Counted from the first letter of the stretch, positions 16,058-25,133 are shown. The stretch: 64,000 bases of DNA from GWE2-51-13 sp041736705 (GCA_041736705.1 JBGSTC010000017.1:62001-126000), one strand, 5' to 3'. Program-made: numbers and translations. The notes: generated by a model from the sequence alone, not told the origin.

Positions 16058-18458
16058 ATTGGTCTAAGGATCGGATATGCCAGATTTCATCCGCATATTG
16101 ACGGATCGTGCGGTCCGACGAGAAGAAACCGGACTTGGCGATGTTCACCAGGCACATTTTCGGCCAGTAGTCTTTGTCGAGGTAACGACGTTGGACTTCA
16201 AGTTGGGCGGCGGCGTAGGCATCGAAATCGGCCAAGAGATAGTATTCGTCGTTGCGATACATCAGTTCATCGAAGATCGCTTTGAATTCTTCGCGATTGG
16301 GTTCGAAGGTCCCGTCGATCAGACTATCGACGACCGACTTGAGTCTCGGGTTGGCGTTGTAGTATTTCCAGGCATCGTAGCCTTTCTTCTTCAACTCGTC
16401 GATTTCTTCCACGGTCATCCCGAAGATGACATCGTAGTCGCGTCCGACGCATTCGTCGATTTCGACGTTGGCACCATCCAGCGTACCGAGGGTGATCGCA
16501 CCGTTCATCATGAACTTCATGTTTCCGGTACCGGATGCTTCCTTGCCGGCGGTCGAAATCTGTTCGGAGACATCGGCGGCGTTCATCAGGATCTCGGCGA
16601 TCGAAACGTTGTAGTTGGGGATGAAGACGACTTTGAGGAAACGGTTGTATGTGGGGTCGTCGTTGACTTTCGCGGCGACGCTGTGGATGAGTTTGATGAC
16701 TTTCTTCGCGAAGTAGTAGGCCGGCGCGGCTTTCGCGGCGAAGATGAACGTACGCGGCGTCATCGTGAATTCAGGGTTGTTTTCGATTTCCTTGATCAGC
16801 GAGATGATGTGCAACACGTTCAGCAATTGACGTTTGTAGGCGTGGAGGCGTTTCGCCTGGACATCGAAGATCGAGTCCACATCCACGTCGATGTTTAGGG
16901 TTTTCTTGATGTAGGCGGCGAGGATCATTTTGCGTTGACGTTTCACGTTCATGAATTTCGCATGAAGCATCTTGTCGTCCACATGATCCATCAGTTTCTC
17001 GAGTTCTTCCGGTCGATAGGCATAGTCTTCGCCGATCGTTTCATCCAATAAGGCTTTGAGTTGCGGGTTGGAGTAAAGCAGCCAGCGGCGATGTGTGATC
17101 CCGTTGGTCTTGTTGTTGAACTTGTCGGGGAAAAGAAGGTAGAAATCCTTCATGACATCGCTGATCAGGATTTCGGTATGCAGTTTGGCGACCCCGTTGA
17201 CCGAGAACGCACCGACGATGGCGAGGTTGGCCATATGGATCTGTCCGTCCTTGATGATCGAGACGCGGTGGACCAAGGCTTCATCGCCCGGGAACTTCGC
17301 ACGGACATCGTCCAGGAAACGCTTGTTGATTTCTTCGATGATCATATAGATGCGCGGAAGGAGTTGCTGAACGAAATGGACCGGCCATTTTTCCAGCGCT
17401 TCGGCCATGACGGTGTGGTTGGTGTAGGCCATGACTTTCGAAACGATGCCCCAGGCCTGATCCCAGTCGAACCCATGGTCGTCCATCAAAATCCGCATCA
17501 GTTCGGGGATGCTTAAGACGGGATGGGTATCGTTGAGTTGGAAGACGACTTTCTCAGGAAGATTAGAGAGGTCTGGATGGATGCGAAGATGCCCCTTGAT
17601 GAAGGCGGCCAACCCGGCGGATACAAAGAAGTACTGTTGTTTTAAGCGTAGGAAACGACCGTGTTCCGTCGAATCGTCCGGATAGACGTTCTGGCAGATT
17701 TCACGGAGTTCGGTGATGTATTGACGGAAATCCTTGTTGGCGGGGAGGATGTCGGAAGCTTCCGCACTCCACAGGCGCAAGGTGTTGGTCATATCGGTCG
17801 ATTTACCGACGACCGGCATGTCGTAAGGCACGGCGAGGATATGTTCCGCATCGACATGTTCGAAACGGACTTTCCCTTCTTCGTCCTTACGCATTTCCAC
17901 ACGACCCCAGAATTTGACTTCCACGGCGTGTTTGGGTTTACGTACTTCCCAGACATTGCCTAAACGCAACCACTGGTCGGGGACTTCGATCTGATAACCG
18001 TTCTGGATCTTTTGTCGAAACAGCCCGTATTCATAGCGTAGGCAGTTGCCATGACCGGGTAAGGATAAGGAAGCTAAAGAATCCAGGAAGCAGGCGGCTA
18101 AACGGCCTAACCCGCCGTTGCCCAATCCCGCATCGCTTTCCATGTTTTCGATCTCGTTGATGTCGATGCCAAGGTCGGATAAGCCGTCCTTTACGACATC
18201 GTAGATGCCCAGGTTCATCAAGTTGCTTGTCAACAAGCGACCGATCAAGAACTCCATGGAGAAATAGACCATCTGCTTCGCACCCAGCGTCGCGGCGATC
18301 TCTTTGCTTTCTTTCCAGTGGATGGATGCGTAGTCACGCACCATCCCGCCTAATACCATATATCGTTCAGTGCGGTGAGATTGCTCAACCGAACGGCCGT
18401 ACGTTTCTACGACGCGTTGGGTGAAGTCCCGCTTAAATTGGAATTTGTTTTGAAACAT
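16056..18458 (-). CDS. glgP: Glycogen / maltodextrin phosphorylase
   Basis: This is an 800-aa pyridoxal-phosphate enzyme of GT35 that splits terminal alpha-1,4 glucose with phosphate to give glucose-1-phosphate. The PLP-binding motif EASGTGNMKF places the Schiff-base lysine at Lys648. Also seen are ESDAGLGNGGLGRLAACFLDS-type (about 105-125) and THRRWL segments typical of the family. The N-terminus YMVLGGMVRDYASIHW is like bacterial GlgP. The start has TAGGAGGACGTC upstream. It follows glgB with a 62-base gap and no terminator, so the pair is probably co-transcribed. Glucose-1-phosphate would go to the phosphoglucomutase encoded at 21762. Confidence 0.95.
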   Translation of the reverse strand: MFQNKFQFKRDFTQRVVETYGRSVEQSHRTERYMVLGGMVRDYASIHWKESKEIAATLGAKQMVYFSMEFLIGRLLTSNLMNLGIYDVVKDGLSDLGIDINEIENMESDAGLGNGGLGRLAACFLDSLASLSLPGHGNCLRYEYGLFRQKIQNGYQIEVPDQWLRLGNVWEVRKPKHAVEVKFWGRVEMRKDEEGKVRFEHVDAEHILAVPYDMPVVGKSTDMTNTLRLWSAEASDILPANKDFRQYITELREICQNVYPDDSTEHGRFLRLKQQYFFVSAGLAAFIKGHLRIHPDLSNLPEKVVFQLNDTHPVLSIPELMRILMDDHGFDWDQAWGIVSKVMAYTNHTVMAEALEKWPVHFVQQLLPRIYMIIEEINKRFLDDVRAKFPGDEALVHRVSIIKDGQIHMANLAIVGAFSVNGVAKLHTEILISDVMKDFYLLFPDKFNNKTNGITHRRWLLYSNPQLKALLDETIGEDYAYRPEELEKLMDHVDDKMLHAKFMNVKRQRKMILAAYIKKTLNIDVDVDSIFDVQAKRLHAYKRQLLNVLHIISLIKEIENNPEFTMTPRTFIFAAKAAPAYYFAKKVIKLIHSVAAKVNDDPTYNRFLKVVFIPNYNVSIAEILMNAADVSEQISTAGKEASGTGNMKFMMNGAITLGTLDGANVEIDECVGRDYDVIFGMTVEEIDELKKKGYDAWKYYNANPRLKSVVDSLIDGTFEPNREEFKAIFDELMYRNDEYYLLADFDAYAAAQLEVQRRYLDKDYWPKMCLVNIAKSGFFSSDRTIRQYADEIWHIRSLDQ

Positions 18459-18520
18459 GACGTCCTCCTAAGGATGCGAAATGATAATATCAGATATCAC
18501 GGTAAATATCAAACGATAGT

Positions 18521-20356
18521 TTACTTGGTGAATTCGAAGTAAACCGCCGCAAACGGAGCGATCCGCACATTGATGGAGTGGTGATAGCCATGGTTGTGGA
18601 TGGCGTCGGAATGGACCGGTTGGAAATTGCACATGTCGCACCCGTCGTAGATCGCTTTTTCGGAGTTGATGATCTCCACATAATTGCCTTCGTACGGAAC
18701 GCCGATCCTGAATCCTTCATAGGCGATCGGGGTCATGTTGAGCAGGACAAGGATGACGCTCTTCTCGTCTTCGCGATAGAAAGAATAGATGGATTGCGAT
18801 GCGTTGTCCGCGTCGATCCAACGGAACCCGTTCTGCGTATAGTCATAGCGGCTCAGGCAAGGGTGATAACGGTAGATCTGGTTCAGATCCTGCATGAAGC
18901 GTTTGAACGCCGCGTGTTTCGCATATTCGAGCAGGAACCAATCCAGTTCGCGGTTCTCGTCCCATTCACGGAAATGCGCCAGTTCGTTGCCCATGAAGTT
19001 CAGTTTCTTGCCCGGATGGGCGAACATGTACAAGTACAGATTCTTGACTTGGGAGAATTTCTGGTTGTAGTCCCCCCACATCTTATTGATGATGGTCCCT
19101 TTGCCATGGACGACTTCGTCGTGGCTTAACGGAAGGACGAACTTCTCGGAGTAGAAATATGCCATCGAGAAGGTCAAGGAATGGTGGTGGAACGCTCTGT
19201 AGATCGGATCCAAAGCATAATATTTCAAGGTGTCGTTCATCCATCCTAAATCCCATTTATAGTCGAAACCCAAGCCCATTTCATAGGTGGAATGGGTGAC
19301 CTTCGGGAAATCGGAGGAATCTTCCGCGAACAACAGGACATTGGGATGACGTTGGTTCAGATAATAATTCATGCGACGGATGAAGGCCAGCGCCCCGTCG
19401 TTGACACCGCGTTGCTTGTTGCCATGCCAGAAAATGATGTTGCTGACCGCATCGACGCGTAATCCATCCATATGATAGGTATCCAGCCAGTAATTGGCGC
19501 TGGACATCAGGAACGAGCGGACTTCCTCGCGCCAAAGATCGAAATTAAAGGTTCCCCATTGGCTATTGGCGTCGTGGTCGTTGGGATATTCATAGACCGG
19601 CGATCCGTCGAAATGCGCCAGACCGAAGGCATCGCGTACGAAGTGGACCGGGACGAAATCGAAGATGACACCGATCTCCGCCTGATGCAGAAGGTCGACG
19701 AATTCCATCAGTTGTTTCGGGGTTCCGTAACGGCTGGTGACCGAGAAATAACCATGCGACTGATATCCCCAGGAACCATCGAACGGATGTTCCGTCACCG
19801 GCATGATTTCGATGTGGGTATATCCCATTTCTTTAAGGTAGGGGACCAGTTCCCTGGCGATTTCCACATAGTTCAGCCAAGTCGTCCCGTCTTTTTTCTT
19901 CCAACTCCCCAGATGCAGTTCATAGATGTTGATGGCTTCCTGAAACCCTTTGGATCGGCGGTTCAGCCAGATCGCATCATGCCAGGAGTAGCCTTTCAGA
20001 TTGACGACGAGCGACGCGTGTTTGGGTCGCATTTCACTGGAGATCGCATAGGGATCGGCTTTTTCGATCCAATGTCCATCCGCTTTTTGGATGACGTATT
20101 TATACATCGCCCATTCCGAGACATTGCTTACAAAAACGCTCCAGATCCCTCCGGTCGTCGCACGGTGCATTTCGATCGGATATCCCCAGTCGTTGAACGA
20201 TCCGACGACCTGCACCCGGTGGGCATGCGGGGCATATACCGTGAAGCGGACACCGTTGACTCCTTCATAGGAAAAGTGCGCTCCGAATAGATGGTGCGCA
20301 TCCAGGCTATGGCCTGAATGGAACTGCTCGACGAGTGCGTGTTGCAGCATGATCAT
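18521..20356 (-). CDS. glgB: 1,4-alpha-glucan branching enzyme (GH13)
   Basis: This 611-aa enzyme transfers alpha-1,4 chains to alpha-1,6 positions. An N-terminal CBM48 (about 24-115: FGAHFSYEGVNG, then RVQVVGSFNDW) is followed by the branching-enzyme barrel: MPVTEHPFDGSWGYQ, DGLRVDAVSN with Asp302, LFAEDSSDFP with Glu345, and PLSHDEVVHGK with Asp413. There are two candidate ATGs 6 bases apart (20356 and 20350) behind AGGGGG; spacing slightly favours the second, and the longer one is listed. The promoter is a near-perfect sigma-A site, with a LacI-type operator 16 bases above its -35. No glgA or glgC is in this window. Confidence 0.94.
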   Translation of the reverse strand: MIMLQHALVEQFHSGHSLDAHHLFGAHFSYEGVNGVRFTVYAPHAHRVQVVGSFNDWGYPIEMHRATTGGIWSVFVSNVSEWAMYKYVIQKADGHWIEKADPYAISSEMRPKHASLVVNLKGYSWHDAIWLNRRSKGFQEAINIYELHLGSWKKKDGTTWLNYVEIARELVPYLKEMGYTHIEIMPVTEHPFDGSWGYQSHGYFSVTSRYGTPKQLMEFVDLLHQAEIGVIFDFVPVHFVRDAFGLAHFDGSPVYEYPNDHDANSQWGTFNFDLWREEVRSFLMSSANYWLDTYHMDGLRVDAVSNIIFWHGNKQRGVNDGALAFIRRMNYYLNQRHPNVLLFAEDSSDFPKVTHSTYEMGLGFDYKWDLGWMNDTLKYYALDPIYRAFHHHSLTFSMAYFYSEKFVLPLSHDEVVHGKGTIINKMWGDYNQKFSQVKNLYLYMFAHPGKKLNFMGNELAHFREWDENRELDWFLLEYAKHAAFKRFMQDLNQIYRYHPCLSRYDYTQNGFRWIDADNASQSIYSFYREDEKSVILVLLNMTPIAYEGFRIGVPYEGNYVEIINSEKAIYDGCDMCNFQPVHSDAIHNHGYHHSINVRIAPFAAVYFEFTK

Positions 20357-20379
20357 GTGACCCCCTTGTGGTTAGTTTC

Positions 20380-20408
20380 ATTGTACTTGATTCGTTAAGT
20401 ACTGTCAA
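20380..20408 (-). promoter_or_regulatory. glgB sigma-A promoter
   Basis: Minus strand: perfect -35 TTGACA (20403-20408), 17-base spacer, -10 TACAAT (20380-20385), before the glgB start. Confidence 0.8.
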
Positions 20409-20424
20409 AAGCGGAATCTTGCGC

Positions 20425-20438
20425 AGTAATCGTTTACA
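20425..20438. promoter_or_regulatory. LacI/cre-type operator upstream of glgB
   Basis: Read on the minus strand, TGTAAACGATTACT shares TGTAAACGnTTAC with the malE and malF sites. Its centre is near -58 relative to the expected glgB start, upstream of the -35. This resembles the position of activating CcpA sites more than a repressor site. Confidence 0.65.
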
Positions 20439-20497
20439 TGCCTTGAAATCATCGTAAATTCTTGTCGAATTTCATCACACTTTGCCTGATCAACAAG

Positions 20498-20527
20498 AAA
20501 GCGACCACGGAATTACATGGTCGCTTC
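20498..20527 (-). terminator. Terminator of the GGDEF gene
   Basis: Minus strand: stem AAGCGACCA / TGGTCGCTT followed by TCTTG, enclosing the TAA stop codon of the GGDEF gene in its loop. Confidence 0.65.
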
Positions 20528-21658
20528 GGAGTCCTCTTTGCCTTTTTTCTGCTTCTCTTCATATAACTTCTGATCCAGCATATTCTCGAATTCCTGCGCC
20601 GTCGCCTTGCTACCTACATCATAGACCCCATAGCCCATGCTGAATTGCAGGGTATAGTCCTGTCTTTCGGAAGCGTTGAACTTCGAGAGTTGAAGGCGAA
20701 TACGGTCCACGACTTCCTGCAGTCTTTCCGGTTCGCCGATCGATAGGATCATGAAGAATTCATCCCCGCCGTAGCGAGAAAGGAAATCGGTGTTTCGGAT
20801 GCATCCGTTGAGAAGTTTCACGGCCGCTTGCAGAGCCGAATCCCCCATATCGTGGCCGAAGGTGTCGTTGATCGACTTAAAGTTATCGATGTCGACCATG
20901 ATGGCGGAGAAACTCTTCTTTTCCGTGCTATTGCGAATCTTATCCCTGAGATAGGACTCTAGTTTCTTGCGGTTGTTCACGCCGGTGAGATAATCGGTGT
21001 TCATGCCGTGGTTCTGGATGTTCAGACTGACGAACAACAAAGAGAGAACCACCGAATTCAACAGGATCGGGATACCATAGACAATGACTTGAAGCACGAC
21101 GCTGAAGAGGAAGAAGAGCGGGAAGAAGATCAACGTGAACCGATGGTTCTTGTGGATGACGTTGATGTTCTTCGACACGTAGACAAACGAGATACTCAAA
21201 AGTGCGATGTTATAGATGACCGGGAGGATGAAGTAGGGTCCGCGATGATAGATGTTCTGCAGATCGATCGAATAATACCAACCGAACCGTAGGGATAAAA
21301 CAACGATCATCAGGTTTATGAATCCGAACAGAAGTAAAGGTTTGATCAGTTTCAACGATCTTTCCTCGTCTTGGAAGAGTTGGTTGACGACATAGACCAG
21401 CCATAACGAAGGAAGGACGGGACTTAGACTGAACACGACGAAGTTGCCGAGTTGGTTGAGGACGGGATAGAAGGCATACGCGTTCGTATCCATGCGACTA
21501 AAGATATCGAAGAGGAGTAGGATGATCGTCGTATCCAGCATCAACATATACAAGCGATACTGAAGGGAACGTTTCTCTTCTTGCTTGTCCGAGTGAAACC
21601 AAAGGATGATCAAGATGAAGATCGAATAAACGTTGATTGTTGGATTGATCGGATTCAA
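20513..21658 (-). CDS. Membrane-bound GGDEF protein, likely diguanylate cyclase
   Basis: This 381-aa protein has about seven hydrophobic helices in residues 8-215 and a cytoplasmic GGDEF domain (about 222-375). The substrate-binding pattern is intact: DIDNFKSINDTFGHDMGD and then SRYGGDEFF, so synthesis of cyclic di-GMP from two GTP is plausible. No inhibitory-site RxxD was confirmed. The start appears to be TTG (21658) behind GGCGGGTGG; no nearby in-frame ATG would keep the first helix. It lies directly upstream of glgB in the same direction but ends in its own terminator. No EAL or HD-GYP partner is in the window. Confidence 0.85.
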   Translation of the reverse strand: MNPINPTINVYSIFILIILWFHSDKQEEKRSLQYRLYMLMLDTTIILLLFDIFSRMDTNAYAFYPVLNQLGNFVVFSLSPVLPSLWLVYVVNQLFQDEERSLKLIKPLLLFGFINLMIVVLSLRFGWYYSIDLQNIYHRGPYFILPVIYNIALLSISFVYVSKNINVIHKNHRFTLIFFPLFFLFSVVLQVIVYGIPILLNSVVLSLLFVSLNIQNHGMNTDYLTGVNNRKKLESYLRDKIRNSTEKKSFSAIMVDIDNFKSINDTFGHDMGDSALQAAVKLLNGCIRNTDFLSRYGGDEFFMILSIGEPERLQEVVDRIRLQLSKFNASERQDYTLQFSMGYGVYDVGSKATAQEFENMLDQKLYEEKQKKGKEDSEATM

Positions 21659-21737
21659 TGTTCCACCCGCCTTTCAGAAATGATTATACCATGTCGATAC
21701 GTAGTGAATCCCTCGTTCCAATGAATTCCTTCGATAC

Positions 21738-21756
21738 AAAACCCCCTTTCGGGAGT
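21738..21756 (-). terminator. Phosphoglucomutase gene terminator
   Basis: Minus strand: 6-bp stem ACTCCC / GGGGGT (one G-T pair) with a GAAA tetraloop, followed by TTTTG, a few bases after the stop codon. Confidence 0.6.
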
Positions 21757-21761
21757 CTTGT

Positions 21762-23450
21762 TTATTCGATTTCTTTGGCGACCGCTTGTTTCAACCGTTC
21801 GAATTTCGCAAGGGATGCTTCTTTGGAAACATCCGTCACGCAATAGTAGAATTTGCATTTGGGTTCGGTTCCGGAAGGACGGATCGCGATCCAGCTTCCG
21901 TCTTCAAGGAAGTATTTGATGACATCGCTCGGCGGATAGTCGAGTATGGTGACGACGCCTTTGTCGATGCGCTCCAGTTTACGGTAGTCTTCCTTCGCGA
22001 TGATTTTGATGTCGGCGAACGAAGGAATCTCGGTGGTTTGGAAATGGGTCATGATTTGTTTGATGCGTCTGGAACCTTCTTCCCCTTTGAGGGAGAGGGA
22101 AACCTGGTCTTCCAGATACCATCCGAATTTGCGATAGAGGTCTTCCAACACATCGACAAGGGTCTTCCCTTGGTTCTTGTAATAGGTGATGGCTTCACTC
22201 AGCAAGAGGCAACTTTGGATCGCGTCTTTATCGCGAACGAAGGGTTCGACCAGATAGCCGTAGCTTTCTTCATAGCCGAACACGAAGTTCTTTTCATGCG
22301 TCACTTCATACTTCGCGATCTTTTCGCCGATGAACTTGAATCCGGTCAGTGTCTTTTCGGTTTCGACGCCATAGGAAGTCGCGACCTTTTCACCAAGGTC
22401 GGACGTGACGACGGTATTGAAGATGACCGGGTTTTTCGGCATGGTGCCTTTTTCGTTCTTGGTGGAGAAGACATAGTCAAGCAAGATCGAACCGGTCTGG
22501 TTGCCGGTCAATAAGCGGTACTCGCCGTGATGCACGACGACGACGCCCACGCGATCCGCGTCCGGGTCGGTGGACAAGGCCGCATCCGCCTGATGTTCCT
22601 TCATGACGTCGATGGCCCGTTCATAGGCCGCCTTCTCTTCGGGGTTGGGTGTTTTCGTATTGGGGAATTCGGGGTCGGGGGTGCATTGTTCCAAAACGGG
22701 GATAACATGGTAACCGGCTTTGGTCAGAACGTTCATGACCGAATGGTACGCCGTCCCGTGTTGTGGCGTAAAGATGATCTTGGTGGAGGATTTATCTTGT
22801 TCGGGACGGTTCTGGATCCCCAGAACCTGCTTTTCGTACGGTTTATCGACTTCTTCATCGATCCAACGGATCAACTTCTCTTGGTCGGGGGTGAGTGAAA
22901 CCTCGATCGACAACTCATCTTCGATCTTATTGATTTCTGCGATGACCTGGTCGATTTGGAAAGGAATCAGTTGACATCCCTTTTCGTCATAGACCTTGTA
23001 TCCGTTGTACTCTTTCGGGTTGTGGGAAGCGGTGACGACGATCCCCCCGATGCAGTGAAGGTGACGGACGGCGAAAGATAACTCCGGCGTCGGACGCAGA
23101 GATGTGAAAACGAACGAAGGAATGTCGAACATCGCCAACACGCGGGCGGATTCCACGGAGAATTCCTTGGACATCCAACGGTTGTCATAGGCGATGGCGA
23201 CGCCACGCTTCTTCGCATCAGGATATTGGAGAAGATACTTGGCGAATGCGACATTCGCTTTACGGATCGTATAGAGATTCATCCGGTTGGGACCCGCACC
23301 GAGTAATCCGCGCATTCCTGCCGTACCGAATTCGAGGCTGGTATAGAAAGCATCCTGCAGTTGGGTGGGGGTATATCCTTCGAGTTCACTCCGCAATAAA
23401 GGATCAAGGCGCTCAAAAGATTTCCAATGTGCGATACGTTGTTCGATCAT
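21762..23450 (-). CDS. pgcA: Phosphoglucomutase / phosphomannomutase (PgcA family)
   Basis: This is a 562-aa alpha-D-phosphohexomutase interconverting glucose-1-phosphate and glucose-6-phosphate, linking GlgP output to glycolysis. All four site motifs are present: TASHNPKEYNG with phosphoserine Ser142, the metal loop TDPDADRVGV (about 290-300), sugar-binding GYEESYGY, and phosphate-binding RPSGTEPKCKFY near the C-terminus. ATG 23450 is chosen because GGAGGAAG lies about 6 bases upstream; the 13-codon extension to 23489 lacks a site. It follows the HPr gene after a terminator. Confidence 0.94.
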   Translation of the reverse strand: MIEQRIAHWKSFERLDPLLRSELEGYTPTQLQDAFYTSLEFGTAGMRGLLGAGPNRMNLYTIRKANVAFAKYLLQYPDAKKRGVAIAYDNRWMSKEFSVESARVLAMFDIPSFVFTSLRPTPELSFAVRHLHCIGGIVVTASHNPKEYNGYKVYDEKGCQLIPFQIDQVIAEINKIEDELSIEVSLTPDQEKLIRWIDEEVDKPYEKQVLGIQNRPEQDKSSTKIIFTPQHGTAYHSVMNVLTKAGYHVIPVLEQCTPDPEFPNTKTPNPEEKAAYERAIDVMKEHQADAALSTDPDADRVGVVVVHHGEYRLLTGNQTGSILLDYVFSTKNEKGTMPKNPVIFNTVVTSDLGEKVATSYGVETEKTLTGFKFIGEKIAKYEVTHEKNFVFGYEESYGYLVEPFVRDKDAIQSCLLLSEAITYYKNQGKTLVDVLEDLYRKFGWYLEDQVSLSLKGEEGSRRIKQIMTHFQTTEIPSFADIKIIAKEDYRKLERIDKGVVTILDYPPSDVIKYFLEDGSWIAIRPSGTEPKCKFYYCVTDVSKEASLAKFERLKQAVAKEIE

Positions 23451-23474
23451 GATTTCTTCCTCCGTATAATAAAA

Positions 23475-23494
23475 AGAAGATGAGACCATCTTCT
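23475..23494 (-). terminator. HPr gene terminator
   Basis: Minus strand: 8-bp stem AGAAGATG / CATCTTCT, loop GTCT, followed by TTTTATTAT, between the HPr stop and the mutase start. Confidence 0.75.
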
Positions 23495-23509
23495 ATTTAT
23501 GTGATTCTG

Positions 23510-23776
23510 TTACGCGATAACCTTTTGCGTACGCAATACTTCTTCGATGGTCGTGATCGCCACTTCTTCGTCGTCGCCTTCGCACGAAATCGTAACTTCG
23601 GATTGCGTCGGAATACCCAAAGACATGACACCCATAATCGATTTCATATTGACCGAGCGTCCTTTGAAGGATACTTTCACTTCACATTTGAACTTGCTGG
23701 CTGCGTTGACGGCTACGGTCGCCGGACGGGCATGCAGACCGACCGGATCAACGATTAATACGGTAATTTGTTTCAT
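23510..23776 (-). CDS. ptsH: Phosphocarrier protein HPr
   Basis: This is an 88-aa phosphocarrier. The catalytic histidine is in GLHARPA (His15) and the regulatory serine in MKSIMGV (Ser46). Both positions are exact for Gram-positive HPr, where HPr kinase acts on Ser46 so that HPr-Ser-P serves as corepressor of CcpA. This fits the cre-like operators found at the carbohydrate genes. No enzyme I gene (ptsI) follows, as it would in many genomes. The gene stands alone with its own promoter and terminator between the mutase and a hydrolase. Confidence 0.96.
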   Translation of the reverse strand: MKQITVLIVDPVGLHARPATVAVNAASKFKCEVKVSFKGRSVNMKSIMGVMSLGIPTQSEVTISCEGDDEEVAITTIEEVLRTQKVIA

Positions 23777-23803
23777 CGATTTACCCTCCTGCTTTCTGTT
23801 ATC

Positions 23804-23832
23804 ATTCTAACCCATTTTTTTCGCAATTACAA
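23804..23832 (-). promoter_or_regulatory. HPr gene promoter
   Basis: Minus strand: -35 TTGTAA (23827-23832), 17-base spacer, -10 TAGAAT (23804-23809), upstream of AGGAGGG and the HPr start. Confidence 0.65.
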
Positions 23833-23858
23833 CAAGTCTATCGGCATTTCAAGGCGTC

Positions 23859-24515
23859 TTATTGACAATTTTTTCTCAGAATGTAAGCGTTTTCCTTTAG
23901 AATGTTCAGATAGTTCGCGTCTTCGGGGTCCCGATGGGAACAGAGGATTCGATTGATTTGAAGTCCCTCGAGTTTTTTCAACGTGGCGAGATACGAATCG
24001 ACGGACCCGGCCAATTCAGGCAAGTCCCTTCCTTCGTCGGCTGCCACATCCCCCATGAAGAGAATGTGCAAGGTTTTGTGATAGACCATCAATCCGTCGT
24101 CGGTATGTCCCGGGGCATAGAGAATCCGTAGGTCATCGTCGAAATCCATATCCTCGTCGATGTATCGCGTCGGCAGGGCGATTTCGTTCTTTCCTTCGGC
24201 GAAGCGGATGAGATTGAGTCTGTCGTTCTCAAGATGCGTTTGATGATCGAGGAAACGACGGTGCGCAAGGATCTCAACGTCTCTCAACGCATGTCCGCCC
24301 CAAACATGGTCGAAATGATAGTGTGAATAAATCAATGTATCTTTTTTCGAAGGATCGGCATACTCGGAAAGCTCGAGAAGGGCGTTTTCACCCAGCCCGG
24401 CATCCAGATAGAGATTGTGGTGTTTCGTGATCCAAAGGTAGGTGGTCAGCGGCCAAGGTTCACCGGATACGATGATCTTGCGCGCATAGATCCCTTCGGC
24501 GAGTTTCGTGATCAC
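23859..24515 (-). CDS. Metallo-beta-lactamase-fold hydrolase
   Basis: This 218-aa metal-dependent hydrolase shows the fold's metal ligands: SHYHFDHVWGGH (HxHxDH), APGHTDDG, FMGDVAADEG and CSHRDP. The substrate is not predictable. The overall pattern (small, single domain, DAGLGENAL near the N-terminus) is like glyoxalase II-related proteins. It starts with GTG, and that start overlaps the TGA stop of the acetyltransferase gene upstream (GTGA), so the two are translationally coupled. AGGAAAACCTT lies just before it. Confidence 0.85.
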   Translation of the reverse strand: MITKLAEGIYARKIIVSGEPWPLTTYLWITKHHNLYLDAGLGENALLELSEYADPSKKDTLIYSHYHFDHVWGGHALRDVEILAHRRFLDHQTHLENDRLNLIRFAEGKNEIALPTRYIDEDMDFDDDLRILYAPGHTDDGLMVYHKTLHILFMGDVAADEGRDLPELAGSVDSYLATLKKLEGLQINRILCSHRDPEDANYLNILKENAYILRKNCQ

Positions 24516-25075
24516 AAGGTTTTCCTGACCCGGCAGAAGATCCCGACTTTCTCGATGACGGTGAATCCGGCATGGAGATAGAGACTCAGGGGACCGCGGT
24601 GTTGATGGGCGTTGGAACCTTCCTGGTCCATGGGATAGGCTTCGACCAGGTCGACGCCTTGCATCGTCAGATCGGCTAAAACCCTCTCCAGCATCGCGGT
24701 CGCGATGCCTTGGTTACGATAGTCCGGATCGATGGTGATGCATGTGATCGCGAAAAGATTCTTTTCTTCATCTTCTTCGTTGGCGAGATGTTCGGCGAAG
24801 CGTTTGAACTGCTTGCGTTTCCCGACCGCCATCCATGCGATGACCGATCCGTTGAGATAACCGAGATACCCCGGAAGATGTCCGTCCGCCAACATCACCA
24901 TGGCTTGCATCTTATTGTCTTTCGGATTCGCGTCTTCCCATTCCTTATCGTTGTAATGCGGGTATAAACAATAACATCCCGCCCACTGGGGATTGTCGCG
25001 AAAGGCGCGATGTTCAAAGAATTCCAAAAAGTCATCCATCGTATCCGCTGTGTTTGCTTGTATGTGGAATTTCAT
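24512..25075 (-). CDS. GNAT-family N-acetyltransferase
   Basis: This is a 187-aa acetyltransferase. The acetyl-CoA loop is clear: ITIDPDYRNQGIATAML (about 112-128). It has a long N-terminal lead with a Cys/Tyr-rich segment (WAGCYCLYPHY). The C-terminus reads SLYLHAGFTVIEKVG, a usual GNAT beta-6/7 ending. The substrate is unknown. It is coupled to the downstream hydrolase gene. The promoter -10 candidate TATAAT is at 25095-25100 on the minus strand, just after the rlmH terminator. Confidence 0.83.
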   Translation of the reverse strand: MKFHIQANTADTMDDFLEFFEHRAFRDNPQWAGCYCLYPHYNDKEWEDANPKDNKMQAMVMLADGHLPGYLGYLNGSVIAWMAVGKRKQFKRFAEHLANEEDEEKNLFAITCITIDPDYRNQGIATAMLERVLADLTMQGVDLVEAYPMDQEGSNAHQHRGPLSLYLHAGFTVIEKVGIFCRVRKTL

Positions 25076-25104
25076 GGGTCACCTTCTTTCCCTTATTATA
25101 AAAC

Positions 25105-25133
25105 AAATGACGATGAATTGCTCATCGTCATTT
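25105..25133 (-). terminator. rlmH terminator
   Basis: Minus strand: 12-bp stem AAATGACGATGA / TCATCGTCATTT with loop GCAAT, followed by GTTTTAT. It overlaps the rlmH stop codon. Confidence 0.75.
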
